This document shows positions 1 to 7,596 of a stretch of DNA of 64,000 nucleotides, one piece after another. The DNA is from Anaerolineaceae bacterium. GTDB taxonomy: Bacteria > Chloroflexota > Anaerolineae > Anaerolineales > Anaerolineaceae. Position 1 is the first letter of the stretch; each line of letters begins with the position of its first letter. Position numbers and translations under genes: made by a program. Under the pieces are notes generated by a model. The model searched no databases and was not told where the DNA came from. It saw only the letters and a list, made by a program, of their open reading frames with translations. The stretch lies in the NCBI GenBank assembly GCA_011620555.1, contig WOYY01000039.1:26985-90984 (forward strand). The letters run 5' to 3'.

Positions 1-525
1 ATCCGGCGGACGCAGCTCACCCGCTGCCAGCTGGTCATCCAGGCAGACCATCCTGACCGTGATGCCGCCCGCCTCGGCCAGGTGCCCCATTGCGCTGCTG
101 GCGCCCAGGTCAAAATGGGCCTCACCGCCGTGATCTGACACAGCGGCTTCAATCACTTCAATGTTCTCCAGCTGGTTGATCGCGATATGCTTCCTGAGAT
201 ATTCGATGTTCCGCGGCAGCGGCTCAAAGGCGTAAACCCGGCCGGTCGGCCCCGCCAGTTTGGCGGCCAAAAGGCTGAAATATCCCACATTGGCGCCGAT
301 ATCATAAGTGACAGCCCCGGGTGGGATCAGCCGTTCAAAGGCCTGGCGCTTATTCATTTCATAGCTGCCCAGCCAATAGCCGTGTTCGCCGGCGCCCACG
401 ATCCATTTTGTGCCGCGCAGGCGTCCCTGCTGGATCGGCAGGGACATCTTTTTGGGGATCAGCCGCAGGGGCAGCCGCAACAGCCTGCCCCAAAAACTGC
501 GATAATTAATTTTAGAAAAATTCAT
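1..525 (-). CDS. FkbM-family SAM-dependent methyltransferase (3' end beyond window)
   Basis: The first 175 codons are inside the window and the rest runs off the left edge. The Rossmann-type SAM-binding motif YDIGANVGYFS is followed by a strand ending in FEP and by the segment EVIEAAVSDHGG, the usual order in FkbM-type methyltransferases, which methylate sugars or other small molecules, often in surface polysaccharide or natural product pathways. The ATG lies six bases after GAGG, a fair ribosome binding site. The substrate cannot be told from the sequence. There is no co-directional neighbour inside the window; the acyltransferase at 705 is divergent. Confidence 0.8.
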   Translation of the reverse strand, partial: MNFSKINYRSFWGRLLRLPLRLIPKKMSLPIQQGRLRGTKWIVGAGEHGYWLGSYEMNKRQAFERLIPPGAVTYDIGANVGYFSLLAAKLAGPTGRVYAFEPLPRNIEYLRKHIAINQLENIEVIEAAVSDHGGEAHFDLGASSAMGHLAEAGGITVRMVCLDDQLAAGELRPPD

Positions 526-704
526 TGCGCCTCAACAGAACTAGCGCCTCAAATGGGCGGCCTAATTATACTTGCCAACTGCCCGATGGATTGTAACCCA
601 GCTCGACGGGATGCATTATAATAAGTCGGGTCGCAAATCCCCTATTTTTAAACATCCACCGCGGCTCAATATAATTTCAACAGCCAACTGAGAAAGCGCC
701 TGAG

Positions 705-1820
705 ATGGATTCTGCCGCCAAGCCAATCCCATATCCCCGCAAGACCCTGCTCCGGAAGACAATGAGCGCCCTTTCCCGGACTTTTTTAAGTCTGCTGGCC
801 GAAGTGGAAATTCACGGGCGCGACAAACTGCCCAAAAAAGGACCTCTGATTTTGGCTGGGAACCATGTCGCCGAACTGGAAGCGGCTATGATGATCGCTT
901 ACACGCCCGGTCAGGTCGAATTTATCGGCAATGGGGATATCCCTTTCGATCCCAACTATGCTTTCTTCGCCAAGTCTTACGGGTTGATCCCGATCAACCG
1001 CGGAAATCTGGACAGAGACGGGCTGTACGCAGCCTTATCCATCCTCGAACAGGGCGGCATTCTGGGGGTCTTCCCGGAAGGCGGCATCTGGGACCCAGCC
1101 CAGATGCAGGCGCAGCCCGGTGTGGCCTGGCTGAGCTACAAAGCCCAGGCCCCAATTTTGCCGGTTGGCTTTGGCGGCCTCAAAGGCGGCTTGGGGAAAG
1201 CGCTGCACCTCAAACGGCCTAAATTGGTGATGAATGTCGGCGACCTTCTGCCGCCGGTGACGGTCGAAGCCAATCAAAAGGCCCTCAAAGCCAACCTTGA
1301 GCAGGCAGCCCAAACCGTTCTGGAAAGGATCAACGATCTGGTCCCACCCGAGGACCTGCAACCATTCAACCGGCATGAGGAGGAAAAACACCGTCTGCAG
1401 ATCAAGGTGCTGGGGAAAGGTGGCAGCATCGAAATTCCCGAGGAACTGAAGATCCGGCACGGGGCAGCCTATGCCCAATTCCTTTTTTACCCCACCCTGA
1501 TGGATGTGCTTTACCGCAACCTGCGCCTGCCGATCCGCAGCATTAGAACCGTCAATAAATATCTGCCGCCCGAGGAACTGCTGACAGCCTGGCAGGCGAT
1601 TCTCGACTATCTGGAAGAAAATCCCGGCTTTTTCACCTATCGCTTCGGTGTCCAGCGCGGCCTGGAAGTGAGGGAAGCGCTGCTGGAACTGCAACGTTTA
1701 GGCAAATGGGCCCAAAAGAAAGATTACACTCTCAAACTCAATCCAATTCGCCGCTTCCGCAACACCAGGACGGGCGCCTTGGTGATTGAGCGCGGGGGCT
1801 GCTTCCCGCCCAATATGTAA
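705..1820 (+). CDS. PlsC-like lysophospholipid acyltransferase with C-terminal extension
   Basis: This 371-residue protein has an N-terminal acyltransferase domain (about residues 30-215) of the family that acylates lysophosphatidate at the membrane. Motif I reads NHVAELE (His54 to Glu59), so the catalytic HX4D is HX4E here. Motif II is GLIPINRG (about 93-100) and motif III is VFPEGG (about 122-127). About 155 residues follow that match no domain I recognise; plain PlsC proteins are nearer 200-250 residues. A second ATG at codon 20 is an alternative start. The gene stands alone, divergent from the methyltransferase and convergent with the glycosidase. Family assignment is firm; the acyl acceptor is unknown. 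Confidence 0.8.
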   Translation: MDSAAKPIPYPRKTLLRKTMSALSRTFLSLLAEVEIHGRDKLPKKGPLILAGNHVAELEAAMMIAYTPGQVEFIGNGDIPFDPNYAFFAKSYGLIPINRGNLDRDGLYAALSILEQGGILGVFPEGGIWDPAQMQAQPGVAWLSYKAQAPILPVGFGGLKGGLGKALHLKRPKLVMNVGDLLPPVTVEANQKALKANLEQAAQTVLERINDLVPPEDLQPFNRHEEEKHRLQIKVLGKGGSIEIPEELKIRHGAAYAQFLFYPTLMDVLYRNLRLPIRSIRTVNKYLPPEELLTAWQAILDYLEENPGFFTYRFGVQRGLEVREALLELQRLGKWAQKKDYTLKLNPIRRFRNTRTGALVIERGGCFPPNM

Positions 1821-1882
1821 AAAACCTCACTCTGAGCTGCAAAAACAGGCTCCCGCATTTTCGGAGGGTCTGCCCATTTAAC

Positions 1883-3247
1883 TTAATTTTCCCAGTGCAG
1901 GATCCGCCCCCAGGTCGGAGAAACGGTCAGGCTGAGTTGCCCGCCCTCAATCCGGAAGGTTTCACCGGGGTTCAGCCCATCGACCAACCGGCCGCTCTGC
2001 CAGGGCAGCCCCTCCAGGTGGAGTTCTGCGGGCTGGTCTGCGCTGTTGAGGACAGTCAGGGCCGAATCGCCTTCAAACCGGCGCAGGAAGGCCAATTGGT
2101 TGGGCTGGACCCAAACCTCACGGTAGCTGCCCCATAAGATCGCCCGGGATTGCCTGCGCAGCTCAACCAGCCGCTGGATCACCCCAGGCAGATCAGGCTG
2201 CGGGGGATGGCTTTCCAATGCGTTCAAATCCAGAGCCGGACGAAGAGGAACATCGCTGTAGGGTTCCTTGACGGCATCCAAACCAAACTCGCTGCCATAA
2301 TAGACCGAGGGAATGCCGGGCATGGTGAAGAGCAAGATGTACAAGGGGTAAAGCAGGACTTTGTTCTCAAATTTGCTGGCGACCCGGTCCACATCGTGGT
2401 TATCAACGAAATTATAGAAAAGCAGGTCCTGATAAAGCCCCTGAGGGCCAAACTGACGCTTAAGTCCAGAGGCGATCTCAAAATAGTTGTTTTCCGCCAG
2501 GCTGGAGTAGAGACCCTTGTAACATTCATAGTTTGTGACGGAATCGAGCGTTTCGGGGTTGACCCACTGCCGGTAATCCCCTTGGATCACCTCGCCCATC
2601 AGCCAGAAATCCGACCGGCGGGATTTGGTGAAACCGTGCAAGGCCCGCAAAAAGTCCAGATCGATGCAATCCGCGGCGTCCAGGCGCAGCCCGTCAATGC
2701 CGAATTGGTCCATCCAGAGCGCAACGGCGTCAAAAAGGTGCGCGCGGACGTGAGGGTGGGCCAGGTTGAGCTTGACCAAACTGTGATGCCCCTGCCAGCC
2801 CTCATATTCAAACGGGTCCCCAAAGGGCGACTGGCTGCCAAAACGCAGGTTTTGGAACCAATCCCGATAGGCTGATTTTTCGCCGTGAGTCTGGACATCC
2901 TTGAAAGCCCAGAAATCGCGGCCGACATGGTTGAAGACCCCATCCAGCACCAGCTTCAGCCCCCGGCGATGCAATTCCTCAGCAAAACGGGCAAAGTTCT
3001 CTTGGGTCCCCAGACGATTGTCAATTTGGTAGTAATCCATCGTGTCGTAACCGTGGCTGGTGGACTGGAAAATGGGTCCAAGGTAGAGCGAATCCAAACC
3101 CAGCGTCTGCATGTGATCCAACCAGGGATAAAGCGCATCCAGCCGGTTAACCGTATTGAAATCGTTTTGCAAAGGTGCATCGCACAAACCAAGCGGGTAA
3201 ATATGATAGAACGTGGCATCCCGCCACCATTGCGTATTTATGTTCAA
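1883..3247 (-). CDS. GH13 (alpha-amylase family) glycoside hydrolase
   Basis: This 454-residue protein carries all four GH13 signature regions: DGVFNH (102-107), GLRLDAAD with nucleophile Asp190, the acid/base Glu219 in LMGEV, and FVDNHD (about 280-285). There is no signal peptide, so it probably acts in the cytoplasm on maltodextrins or related oligosaccharides; the N-terminus WWRDATFYHIYPLG resembles cyclomaltodextrinase or sucrose-phosphorylase-like members. The start is TTG, five bases after a strong AAGGAG, and no ATG fits better. It lies downstream of tetR on the same strand with an 86-base gap, so it may be under that repressor. Exact specificity is not visible. Confidence 0.88.
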   Translation of the reverse strand: MNINTQWWRDATFYHIYPLGLCDAPLQNDFNTVNRLDALYPWLDHMQTLGLDSLYLGPIFQSTSHGYDTMDYYQIDNRLGTQENFARFAEELHRRGLKLVLDGVFNHVGRDFWAFKDVQTHGEKSAYRDWFQNLRFGSQSPFGDPFEYEGWQGHHSLVKLNLAHPHVRAHLFDAVALWMDQFGIDGLRLDAADCIDLDFLRALHGFTKSRRSDFWLMGEVIQGDYRQWVNPETLDSVTNYECYKGLYSSLAENNYFEIASGLKRQFGPQGLYQDLLFYNFVDNHDVDRVASKFENKVLLYPLYILLFTMPGIPSVYYGSEFGLDAVKEPYSDVPLRPALDLNALESHPPQPDLPGVIQRLVELRRQSRAILWGSYREVWVQPNQLAFLRRFEGDSALTVLNSADQPAELHLEGLPWQSGRLVDGLNPGETFRIEGGQLSLTVSPTWGRILHWEN

Positions 3248-3333
3248 AATTGCTCCTTAAAATTAGCTGAATTACCGGTAGATATACTATGAATTATGGA
3301 TTAGTTTTTTGTGTTCCCCGGGTTCAACGCGCG

Positions 3334-3900
3334 CTAACTGAAAATACCATGCAGGAACTGGTGGACGGTGAGATAGGCAAGCTCATCGTTCAATTCGAGG
3401 GTGTCATTGAGATAGAGGCCGATCATCGCATTGATCTGCCCCAAAAAGCCGGCGGCATAGCGTTTATGCCGGCCGCGCAGGTTGCCGTGATCTTCGGCGG
3501 CCTGAGTAAAAACCTGTTCGAGAATCTCATACTGCTCTTGCGAAAATGGCCGGATGGCCTGATTGGCTTCGCTCTCCGGGGGCGCAAATTTCATCGCCAT
3601 CTGCATTCGGTAGAACGTTTTATTCTCCTGAGCGAACTGGAAATAGGCCTGGGCAATCGTTTCGAGCGTGAGAACCAGGTCGCCCTGGTAAGTTGCGGCC
3701 CGCAGAAGCCGTTCCAGCATCGGTCCGCCTTCCCGCCGCAGCAGCGCATCCAGCAGACCGCGTTTGCTCAGGAAATAATGATACAAGGTGGGCTTGGTCA
3801 CGCCGACGGCCTCCACCACTTCCCGAACGCCTACAGCGTCATAGCCCCTCTGGCTGAAAAGTTCCAGCGCCCGATCCATTAACTCTTGTTTGTTGTCCAT
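3334..3900 (-). CDS. TetR/AcrR-family transcriptional repressor
   Basis: This 188-residue protein has a typical TetR N-terminal helix-turn-helix (about residues 8-52, with GVREVVEAVGVTKPTLYHYF) and a helical C-terminal ligand and dimer domain. A perfect 16-bp palindrome just upstream of its start codon is almost certainly its operator, so autoregulation is likely. The nitroreductase lies upstream on the same strand and the GH13 gene downstream; either could be in the regulon. No Shine-Dalgarno sequence is visible before the ATG, so the message may have a very short or no leader. The inducer is unknown. Confidence 0.9.
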   Translation of the reverse strand: MDNKQELMDRALELFSQRGYDAVGVREVVEAVGVTKPTLYHYFLSKRGLLDALLRREGGPMLERLLRAATYQGDLVLTLETIAQAYFQFAQENKTFYRMQMAMKFAPPESEANQAIRPFSQEQYEILEQVFTQAAEDHGNLRGRHKRYAAGFLGQINAMIGLYLNDTLELNDELAYLTVHQFLHGIFS

Positions 3901-3910
3901 ACTTTGAGTC

Positions 3911-3926
3911 TATACCGATCGGTATA
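3911..3926. promoter_or_regulatory. TetR operator palindrome
   Basis: TATACCGATCGGTATA is a perfect 16-bp palindrome ending 11 bases before the tetR start codon. It matches the common TetR-family operator pattern built on ACCGNNCGGT. Its position would block transcription of tetR and anything co-transcribed with it. Confidence 0.85.
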
Positions 3927-3974
3927 ATTTGTCAAGTCAGCGCTCCCCAAAGCTTCCGCCATTTTGGCCCTGAA

Positions 3975-4011
3975 TTAAAAGAGCGCAGGCGCTGGCTGCG
4001 CGCCTCTGCTC
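3975..4011 (-). terminator. Probable terminator after the nitroreductase gene
   Basis: Read on the minus strand, an imperfect GC-rich hairpin (GAGCAGAGGCGC pairing with GCGCCTGCGCTC) is followed by a short T-rich tail (TTTTAATTC). It sits just past the nitroreductase stop and would separate it from tetR. Confidence 0.5.
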
Positions 4012-4028
4012 ACAAAGCCGTTTGTTCG

Positions 4029-4607
4029 TTATTCGACGTAAACCGTCACGTCAGCGACAGGCTTCCTCGGCCCCGGACGGGGCTGATGGTCCGCGTAACT
4101 GAGCGAGACGGCCGCAATCATCTCGCCCTTTTCACCCAGCCAGGCGCAGAGTTCCTCATAGCCAAAATAAACGTCGCAGATCCAGAGCGACCCCACCCCG
4201 AGGTCGGTGGCCGCCAGCAGCATGTTCTCAATGGCCGCCCCGACAGACTGGACATCCACCAGATCAGCGTACACTTCCAGCCTGTCCCGCGGCAAAAGCG
4301 GATGCCGGCTGGTCGGGTTGAAAACGAAGATCGTTACCGGCGCCTGTTCCAGCACCCGGAGTGTGTAGCGCGCACTGCCGGTGTTGATTCCCTGACTCCC
4401 CAAACGGTCCATCCCCTTTTGCATCTCAACCATCATTTCAGCGCGCTTCTCGCCCCGCACCACATAAAATTTCCAGGGCTGTTTGTTCTTTCCGGAGGGC
4501 GCCAGAGTGGCCGCCGTCAGGATCTTTTCCAAAACATCCTGGGGGATGGGATCAGCCTTGAATTTACGGATGCTTTGGCGTTTGACGATGGCGGCAAAGG
4601 TCTCCAT
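4029..4607 (-). CDS. Nitroreductase-family FMN oxidoreductase
   Basis: This 192-residue protein matches the nitroreductase fold: an N-terminal RQSIRKF flavin-phosphate-binding motif (about 9-15), the APSGKNKQPWKFYVV segment (about 36-50), and a C-terminal LGVGSLWICDVYF segment. Such enzymes are homodimeric flavoproteins using NAD(P)H to reduce nitro groups, quinones or other substrates. The ATG follows an AGGATA element. A broken OsmC-like gene lies just upstream on the same strand, and tetR lies downstream beyond a hairpin. The physiological substrate is unknown. Confidence 0.88.
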   Translation of the reverse strand: METFAAIVKRQSIRKFKADPIPQDVLEKILTAATLAPSGKNKQPWKFYVVRGEKRAEMMVEMQKGMDRLGSQGINTGSARYTLRVLEQAPVTIFVFNPTSRHPLLPRDRLEVYADLVDVQSVGAAIENMLLAATDLGVGSLWICDVYFGYEELCAWLGEKGEMIAAVSLSYADHQPRPGPRKPVADVTVYVE

Positions 4608-4638
4608 GCTCGCTTATCCTTTCTTTTTTTAGGCTCTT

Positions 4639-4882
4639 CTAAGTTACCTGGTCAAATTCAGGGCAGTAGCGCACAAGACCCGAAAGCCCTTGCAGCAGCT
4701 GGGAGCGATAAACTTTGACCATGAAAGCTTCGGGGGACACTCCCTCATAGGCGCACCGCAGCTGATGCAGCTGAGCAGGCACAAAATCAAACTGGGGGTA
4801 ATAGCCCGTCGGTCATAATCTCATAAGGGCCATAATGCGCATCCACTCGCGCCCCTCCGGGGAAATCAATTACCATATCCAT
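4639..4882 (-). pseudogene. Frameshifted remnant starting like an OsmC-family protein
   Basis: An ATG with an AGAGGAG ribosome binding site opens a frame reading MDMVIDFPGGARVDAHYGPY, very like the N-terminus of OsmC-family thiol peroxidases, then hits a stop after 31 residues at 4787. A second frame continues from about 4807 (YYPQFDFVPAQ onward) to a stop at 4639; this tail is not recognised as OsmC. The usual active-site cysteine region is missing, so deletion plus frameshift is likely. An intact OsmC gene exists at 59283. The N-terminal resemblance is fairly convincing; the fate of the rest is inference. Confidence 0.5.
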
Positions 4883-4960
4883 AAGGCCAACTCCTCTTTA
4901 TCTCGTGAATTTTCTTTTCGATGCGCTTATGCATCAAAGGTTACACATTTAGAGGGTGGT

Positions 4961-4998
4961 TTCTTAATCCAATTAATTCAGATTAATTGATTTAAGAA
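4961..4998. repeat. AT-rich inverted repeat beside the unwinding region
   Basis: Two 17-base arms (4961-4977 and 4982-4998) pair at 15 positions around a four-base loop and consist almost only of A and T. It lies directly past the DnaA-trio tract, where the DNA unwinding element of an origin would be. There is no T-run or upstream gene that would make it a terminator. Confidence 0.8.
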
Positions 4999-5025
4999 TC
5001 TTAAATTAGTAGTAATCGTAGGGGC

Positions 5026-5042
5026 TGTGGAAAAGTGGATAA
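5026..5042 (-). promoter_or_regulatory. Two near-consensus DnaA boxes (minus strand)
   Basis: On the minus strand 5042-5034 reads TTATCCACT and 5034-5026 reads TTTTCCACA. Each differs from TTATCCACA at one base. The second directly abuts the GC-rich spacer and the trio tract, the position of the box that loads the DnaA filament. Confidence 0.65.
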
Positions 5043-5276
5043 ACGCTGTAACAGGCGGCTTTCCTTTGCTCGGAGACATTTAATTCAGGAGTTAAAACCT
5101 GGCGCACCCCAAAATGCGGGCTTCAACCGCCCATAAATTCTCCCCAAGGACCTGGGGAAGGAAAGGGGATAAAACCCGCCCGCCTGGGGAAAAGGCTTTG
5201 GAAGGGTTTGAATCCGAAAAATTATCCCGAATCTATCCAAAGTCAGGCCGCGGGATTCTTGGAAAATTTGAGCGAG

Positions 5277-5326
5277 TTATCCACATTTCGTATAAGTTAT
5301 CCACAGTTTTCGGGGGGTTATCCACA
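5277..5326 (+). promoter_or_regulatory. Array of three perfect DnaA boxes
   Basis: TTATCCACA occurs exactly at 5277-5285, 5297-5305 and 5318-5326, all in the same orientation and spaced 20 and 21 bp, about two helical turns. I noticed no other exact copy in the window. Spacing on one face of the helix suits cooperative DnaA binding. Confidence 0.85.
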
Positions 5327-5408
5327 GTTGGAGGATCTTTTCGCAGCTGACGGCCCCCGCCAAGGGTCAACTTCGATCTGAGGGCTGTTCGCGATCTTCC
5401 TCGTTTCA

Positions 5409-5819
5409 ATGGCGGCCTGGGGTCTCTCCGTGCTCTTCATGGAGGTTTCCCCGATCATGGAGACGCTGATGCTCACCCTGTTCTTCCTGGGCGTGCAGTC
5501 AGTGATTTTCTGCCTGATCCCCCTTGGCGATTCCAACGGGAAGGATATCTTTGAATGGAAAAAGGGAGTTTGGAGCGCCTTCAGCCCGATCAGCCTGGCG
5601 GTCTTTGTCACCATGATCTTCATGCCCGCCTTCACCGATGTGGACGCCATGCGCCAGAACGACTACCTCACGATCTATATCATCGGAGGCGTGCTTGCCC
5701 TGATCTCAGGGCTGTTATGGGCGGCGGACAAGTGGCGCTGGTTTGAGGAAAAAGAGCCGATCAAAGCTGATTCTGAACGACCTGAACCGTCTGATCCGCC
5801 CTCGGGCGATCAAACGTAG
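5409..5819 (+). CDS. Small membrane protein, function unknown
   Basis: The 136-residue frame has two or three membrane segments (about 1-40, 57-72, 84-101) and a charged, proline-rich cytosolic tail. I do not recognise a family. The start is doubtful: no Shine-Dalgarno precedes the ATG at 5409, and the open frame continues upstream to a TGA at 5379 with hydrophobic codons (GLFAIFLVS) that look like the first part of the same membrane helix. Either a non-standard start is used or the 5' end is damaged. Its end overlaps the convergent nucleotidyltransferase gene by 10 bases. It adjoins the putative origin. Confidence 0.55.
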   Translation: MAAWGLSVLFMEVSPIMETLMLTLFFLGVQSVIFCLIPLGDSNGKDIFEWKKGVWSAFSPISLAVFVTMIFMPAFTDVDAMRQNDYLTIYIIGGVLALISGLLWAADKWRWFEEKEPIKADSERPEPSDPPSGDQT

Positions 5820-6805
5820 GTGTTGGCCCAGGTCTCCAGGGTCATCTCCACATTATCCAGTAACGCATCGAGTCCCTCGGCTTTTTGGTCGAGGTGCTCT
5901 TTGTTTAACTGGAGGACATCCAGGCAGTCGTTCCAGGCCGAGGAAGGCTGAGAGTTTAGGGCGCAGTTCAGGTCCGTCCAGGTTTTAAGCAGCGGCCAGA
6001 GCGCGCCTTCGGGGGAATCGCTTTCCGCCAGCGCCCGGATGCCGTTCAGGTAATAGGTATGCCGGCAGGGCGCCAGGATCACGGGCAGCGGCAGCCCGGC
6101 GGACTGGGTGAGTTCGGAGTCATAGGCATCAATCCAGGCGGTAAGTTGTTCCGGGGTCGCGTCCAAATTGCCCAAAAGGCCGATGAAATTCGTCAGGATG
6201 CCCGGCGCTCCCAGGGCCAGGGACTGCTCGCGGAACCCGACCAGGAACCGGCGGGTGGCGAGAGGAGGGCCGATCAGCCCCACGACAGCGTTAGCGGCCA
6301 GGGCCAGGGTTTCCAGATAGCGCCGTAGCCAGACTGCGTGGGATTCGGGCGTGGATTTGAGCAGCTTAAGCCATTTCTGCCGGGCAGCTTCCAGAAGTGC
6401 GTTGGAGCGGGCCAGGACGTTTTCCGGGCTTTGAAAATTGGCGCTGACCCCGGCTTGAATGAACTCCAGCCAGTGATTGGTGTCGTAAAGCAGGGCATCG
6501 CTGCGGGTCAGGGGGTAGCCCAGCCAGGGGTCCTGCCGCAATTGCCGGTGCGGCTCGAAGGCGTCTTTGAGCCTGTGTTGGATATCCAGGGAGATTTCCG
6601 GCGTAATCGCTTCGGTCTCGCGCTCAGTGCTGATCTGGTAGCGGTGGACCAGGACGAGGTCAATATCCGTTGTGCCGCCCAGGAGGGGGTCAGCCGTCAG
6701 GACGGAACCAGTCAGATAGGCGGCATGAATATCCGGCTCGCTGTGGGTGCGGGACTTGACAGCGTCACGGGCAAATTTTTGAAGCAGATCAGCTGTGATA
6801 CGCAT
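5810..6805 (-). CDS. Nucleotidyltransferase-fold protein
   Basis: This 331-residue protein begins with a pol-beta-type nucleotidyltransferase motif: TGSVLTADPLLGGTTDIDL (about 32-50), with Gly-Ser and the metal-binding Asp47/Asp49. The rest is helical and unrecognised. The start at 6805 is chosen because GAGGAGAGGACCT sits directly before it and it leaves 16 bases to the upstream deoxynucleoside kinase gene; longer frames run into that gene. The two form an operon, which suggests a role with nucleotides, but substrate and reaction are unknown. Minimal nucleotidyltransferases of toxin-antitoxin systems are much shorter. Confidence 0.75.
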   Translation of the reverse strand: MRITADLLQKFARDAVKSRTHSEPDIHAAYLTGSVLTADPLLGGTTDIDLVLVHRYQISTERETEAITPEISLDIQHRLKDAFEPHRQLRQDPWLGYPLTRSDALLYDTNHWLEFIQAGVSANFQSPENVLARSNALLEAARQKWLKLLKSTPESHAVWLRRYLETLALAANAVVGLIGPPLATRRFLVGFREQSLALGAPGILTNFIGLLGNLDATPEQLTAWIDAYDSELTQSAGLPLPVILAPCRHTYYLNGIRALAESDSPEGALWPLLKTWTDLNCALNSQPSSAWNDCLDVLQLNKEHLDQKAEGLDALLDNVEMTLETWANTYV

Positions 6806-6821
6806 AGGTCCTCTCCTCGAA

Positions 6822-7457
6822 TTATAGATCGATCGGCAAATTTTCCTGGAAAGGAGCCATTTTGAGAGTCTGGCGGATGCGTTGTTCGACCCAATCCAGA
6901 TCTTCCTTGTTGCGGACAAAGTCCAACTGGTTGGTGTTGATGGTGAGCACATTGCCGGTGGAATAATTGGCAAAATGATTTTCGTAAGTCTCATTCAGGG
7001 TCGCGATGTAGTTCACTTCCATCTGCCGTTCGTAAGGCCGGTCCCGCATCGCGATGCGCTGCATCAGGACGGCCGTATCTGCTTTCAGGTAGACGATCAG
7101 GTCCGGCCGGGTGATTTTTTCACCCAGGGCCTCGTGGACCCGGTAGTACATTTCCAGTTCGTCCCCTTCCAGGTTGACTGCGGCAAAGAGCGAATCCTTA
7201 TCAAAGGTGTAGTCGGAGATCAGCCAGGGATTGGTCCTCAGCGCCTCACGGACGCCTTTGCGTTGCTGGTGATAGCGGCTCAGGAGGAAGAAGATCTGGG
7301 TCTGGAAGGCATAGCGGGCGCGGTCCTCGTAGAAATCGCTGAGGAAGGGGTTTTCTTCAAAGATTTCCAGGAGGATTTCCGCTTTAAAATTGTCTTTCAG
7401 CAATCGGGCCAGGGTGGTCTTTCCTACGCCAATCACACCTTCAATGGCAATGTACAT
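6822..7457 (-). CDS. Deoxynucleoside kinase (dGK/dAK family)
   Basis: This 211-residue protein has a Walker A motif GVIGVGKTT (7-15) directly after the first strand, a DRPYERQ segment (about 138-144) in the lid region, and the overall length of bacterial deoxyadenosine/deoxyguanosine kinases. These phosphorylate salvaged deoxynucleosides in the cytoplasm with ATP. The ATG has GGAG about five bases upstream. It is the first gene of a two-gene unit with the nucleotidyltransferase. Which base it prefers cannot be read from the sequence. Confidence 0.88.
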   Translation of the reverse strand: MYIAIEGVIGVGKTTLARLLKDNFKAEILLEIFEENPFLSDFYEDRARYAFQTQIFFLLSRYHQQRKGVREALRTNPWLISDYTFDKDSLFAAVNLEGDELEMYYRVHEALGEKITRPDLIVYLKADTAVLMQRIAMRDRPYERQMEVNYIATLNETYENHFANYSTGNVLTINTNQLDFVRNKEDLDWVEQRIRQTLKMAPFQENLPIDL

Positions 7458-7596
7458 ACACGCTCCGCGTCTCAGATGTTAATGTTTATACTTATACCAT
7501 AGGACGCTGCTGTCTTGGATTAAAGTGTCCTGCGCTGTCCCATTTTGGGCAGAGAGCGGGTAAAATCAAGAAAATTCTCAAGCGTAAAGGACTTGG

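Larger units (their letters stand above)
4955..5330. other. oriC: Putative chromosomal replication origin (oriC)
   Basis: This stretch has no credible gene but holds the parts of a bacterial origin. Read on the minus strand from 5042: TTATCCACT and TTTTCCACA (DnaA boxes with one mismatch each), a GC-rich spacer GCCCC, a tract TACGATTACTACTAATTT that fits DnaA-trio repeats, then AT-rich DNA with a large inverted repeat (4961-4998). This is the order of the basal unwinding system known from the Bacillus subtilis origin. About 240 bp away are three perfect TTATCCACA boxes. The flanking genes (nitroreductase, small membrane protein) are not the usual dnaA or dnaN, so the call rests on the motifs alone. 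Confidence 0.7.

Noticed and set aside
5114..5350. 78-codon open frame over the DnaA boxes
   Set aside because: No ribosome binding site, low-complexity composition, and its end simply translates the repeated TTATCCACA boxes.
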